Shown here piece after piece: positions 5,108-6,066 of a stretch of DNA of 6,066 nt. The notes beneath the pieces were generated by a model. The model was not told the DNA's origin. It worked only from the letters and a program-made list of their open reading frames with translations, and made no database searches. The stretch is from positions 1 through 6,066 of the forward strand of contig JAEOTW010000309.1 of the NCBI GenBank assembly GCA_016839655.1, given 5' to 3'. Positions within the stretch are counted from its first letter, which is position 1. Every line of letters starts with the position of its first letter. The stretch is from Promethearchaeota archaeon. Lineage in GTDB: Archaea > Asgardarchaeota > Lokiarchaeia > Sigynarchaeales > SOKP01. A program made the translations under genes and the position numbers.

Positions 5108-6066
5108 TAAAGGAAATGAATTATATGAGACGGTAAAACAAAGAATTAATATTCTTCAAGATGAGAACTGTCTAGAAAGAAAATTTGGGGATTTTTGGAA
5201 ATTAGCTTGTACTGTGAAAACTAGACAACATGACATGAGATATCTCTATGATGATACAAGTAGAGAATTTGTAGAAAAATATAGAGATCAACTAATCAAG
5301 ATAAGAGAAAATTTTGTTGAAAATATGGAATATTATGTAGAAAAATGTATAGATATTATGCGCAAACAAAATTTTAAAGTACATTATGCTAAAACTAACA
5401 AAGAGGCCCAAGATCTTTTCATGGAAGAATTAGGAGATAGTAAATTGATCTATAAATCGAAATCAGTAGAAGCAAAGGATATAGGTATTATTGACGTATT
5501 GGAGAAAAAAAACATTAAAATTAATGAAACCGATTTAGGAGATATTCTTGTACAACTTTTTAACTATAAATTACCAAGTTTTCAGGTTGGACCTGGTGCT
5601 CACTTTACAGAAAAAGAAATTGCAGATAAAATAAAAGAAGTATATGGCGTAGAGATTGAACCCTATGCGAAAAATATTGTAGAATTTTTTAGAAATTCAT
5701 ATAGGAAAGAACTTCTCAATGAGGTCAAAGTCTCTTTAACTTCTGCTAATGCGATTTCTGCTGAAGATGGTACTATAGTTTTGGGAGAAAATGAAGGTAA
5801 TATAAGTTTACTCACAAGAGCAACCGAAAAACATATTGTTGTTTGTGGCATAACAAAAATTGTTCCTACCCTATTAGATGCAGTTTTGATTACAAAATTA
5901 CAATCAAGAATTAATAATGTATCATTCAATTATATTAGTTTAATATCTGGCCCTTCAAATACTTCTGATATACAAGGAAGAAGTGTTACGGGAATGTATG
6001 GAGCAAAAGAGGTTGTTGTAATATTAGTTGATGATTGGCGTACAAAAGCCTTGAAGGAAAACCTCT
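5100..6066 (+). CDS. lutB: LutB-like LUD-domain iron-sulfur protein of lactate-utilisation type (3' end missing)
   Basis: The frame is open from GTG at 5100 to the right edge: 322 residues, no stop. It overlaps the end of the LutA-like gene by 8 bp, so the two are translationally linked. It resembles the LUD domain of LutB (YkgF), which with LutA and LutC supports oxidation of L-lactate to pyruvate. Visible LutB-like landmarks are HYAKTNKEA (95-103), KSKSVEA (119-125), the VLEKKNIKINETDLGD block (133-148), GPGAHFTEKEI (164-174), AISAEDGTIVLGENEGN (218-234) and GITKIVPTLLDA (250-261). LutB normally continues with two [4Fe-4S] cysteine motifs at its C-terminus; these would lie beyond the window, so the full form cannot be confirmed. 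The N-terminal 90 residues are helical and charged, as in LutB. In place of the usual 'GITGxNFAIAxTG' entry the protein reads VSLTSANAISAEDG, a mild deviation. Family assignment is good; lactate as substrate is inference. Confidence 0.85.
   Translation, partial: MSNKGNELYETVKQRINILQDENCLERKFGDFWKLACTVKTRQHDMRYLYDDTSREFVEKYRDQLIKIRENFVENMEYYVEKCIDIMRKQNFKVHYAKTNKEAQDLFMEELGDSKLIYKSKSVEAKDIGIIDVLEKKNIKINETDLGDILVQLFNYKLPSFQVGPGAHFTEKEIADKIKEVYGVEIEPYAKNIVEFFRNSYRKELLNEVKVSLTSANAISAEDGTIVLGENEGNISLLTRATEKHIVVCGITKIVPTLLDAVLITKLQSRINNVSFNYISLISGPSNTSDIQGRSVTGMYGAKEVVVILVDDWRTKALKENL

Noticed and set aside
5663..5929. Open frame of 88 codons on the minus strand
   Set aside because: It is antisense to the conserved LUD core of the LutB-like gene, and its sequence shows no family signature.
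1..6066. CRISPR arrays, tRNA or rRNA genes, insertion sequences, long direct repeats
   Set aside because: None seen: nearly all of the window is coding in six metabolic genes and a lead ferredoxin, and the only spacer of note has no RNA-like or repeat structure beyond short palindromes.

Overview
This AT-rich window (roughly one third G+C) most likely comes from an anaerobic archaeon. The evidence is the FrhB-type (coenzyme F420 oxidoreductase family) gene, the methanogen-style korDABC order, a BRE/TATA-like element upstream of the lead gene, and a lead gene with no Shine-Dalgarno (SD) site while internal cistrons have strong GGAGG-type sites. Gene content and composition would fit an Asgard archaeon such as a Lokiarchaeia member, but that placement is a guess; an anaerobic bacterium is not fully excluded.

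Layout: the window holds two divergent transcription units around a 138-bp intergenic region (4229-4366). The minus-strand unit (4228 down to 1) has five tightly packed genes: a small two-cluster ferredoxin (korD-like), then the alpha (korA), beta (korB) and gamma (korC) subunits of a 2-oxoacid:ferredoxin oxidoreductase, then a gene cut by the left edge. That last gene fuses an FrhB-type flavin/Fe-S domain to the start of a PyrK-like ferredoxin-reductase (FNR) flavin domain. Gaps inside the unit are 17 nt, a 1-nt overlap, 2 nt and 2 nt, so it is almost certainly one operon. The plus-strand unit (4367 to the right edge) has a LutA-like protein with two CCG domains and, overlapping it by 8 bp, a LutB-like LUD-domain protein cut by the right edge.

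How the genes may work together: the Kor enzyme would oxidise a 2-oxoacid plus CoA to acyl-CoA, CO2 and reduced ferredoxin. The small ferredoxin and the FrhB-FNR fusion look like a dedicated electron exit, possibly towards F420 and/or NAD(P)H. The divergent LutAB-like pair belongs to a family that oxidises lactate and is a candidate 2-hydroxyacid-oxidising module that could supply a 2-oxoacid to Kor. The enzyme families are well supported; the substrate, the final electron acceptor and the link between the two units are inference. Both edge genes extend beyond the window and no ORF of the window remains unexplained.
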